From: Deltaproteobacteria bacterium
Lineage (GTDB): Bacteria > Desulfobacterota > WTBG01 > CAIYCZ01 > CAIRTM01
NCBI GenBank assembly: GCA_016932595.1
Contig: JAFGCP010000087.1
Location: 1-38,123 of the forward strand
Direction of reading: 5' to 3'
DNA length: 38,123 nucleotides
A program made the position numbers and the translations under genes. Position 1 is the first letter of the stretch. Every line of letters starts with the position of its first letter. Positions 38,015 through 38,123 of the stretch are shown piece after piece. The notes under the pieces were generated by a model, which made no database searches, was not told where the DNA came from, and was given only the letters and a program-made list of their open reading frames with translations.

Positions 38015-38123
38015 AGAGCCTCATGCCTTGTATCATGCAATGTTTTAAGGCCTTAAGCAATTTTTCTTGACACCGCAGCTCATCTCCGTTATACCGTTTT
38101 TATTACTAAATATCCGTGTACAA

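Overview
Bacterial chromosomal window (about 38 kb, dense coding). Content and codon style suggest an anaerobic Desulfobacterota/'deltaproteobacterial'-type genome; that taxonomy is inference only. Left part: a divergent HemF-like ORF, a convergent HdrD-like CCG-domain Fe-S protein, MarR, an orphan TolC, an alpha/beta hydrolase, a lipoprotein-type SppA, then lipB-lipA. Centre: a nitrogen/glutamine island. It starts with a four-gene split glutamate synthase operon: a FAD/Fe-S GlcD-like oxidoreductase, a degenerate ferredoxin-FMN paralog, a canonical ferredoxin-FMN GltB core, and a GATase II + GXGXG protein. It continues with a PEP/pyruvate-binding (PPDK_N) fusion protein, a GAF-AAA-Fis sigma54 activator, type III glutamine synthetase, and then pyrG, purF, carB and carA, most of which are glutamine-amide consumers. 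I can read plausible sigma54 -24/-12 promoters upstream of both the glutamate synthase operon and the glutamine synthetase gene. Right part: a secreted SGNH-like/MopE-motif protein with a neighbour of unknown function, and a thiamine thiazole cluster (thiE/tenI-like, thiF, thiS, thiG, thiH). Several unrelated REP-like palindromes sit in intergenic gaps, three of them inside apparent operons. The best candidate for an undescribed system is the GltD-less glutamate synthase, apparently fed by a FAD/Fe-S dehydrogenase with a hydrophobic insert and accompanied by an FMN-domain paralog that has lost its 3Fe-4S and FMN-loop motifs. No CRISPR array, tRNA, rRNA or intact transposase was recognised by eye.
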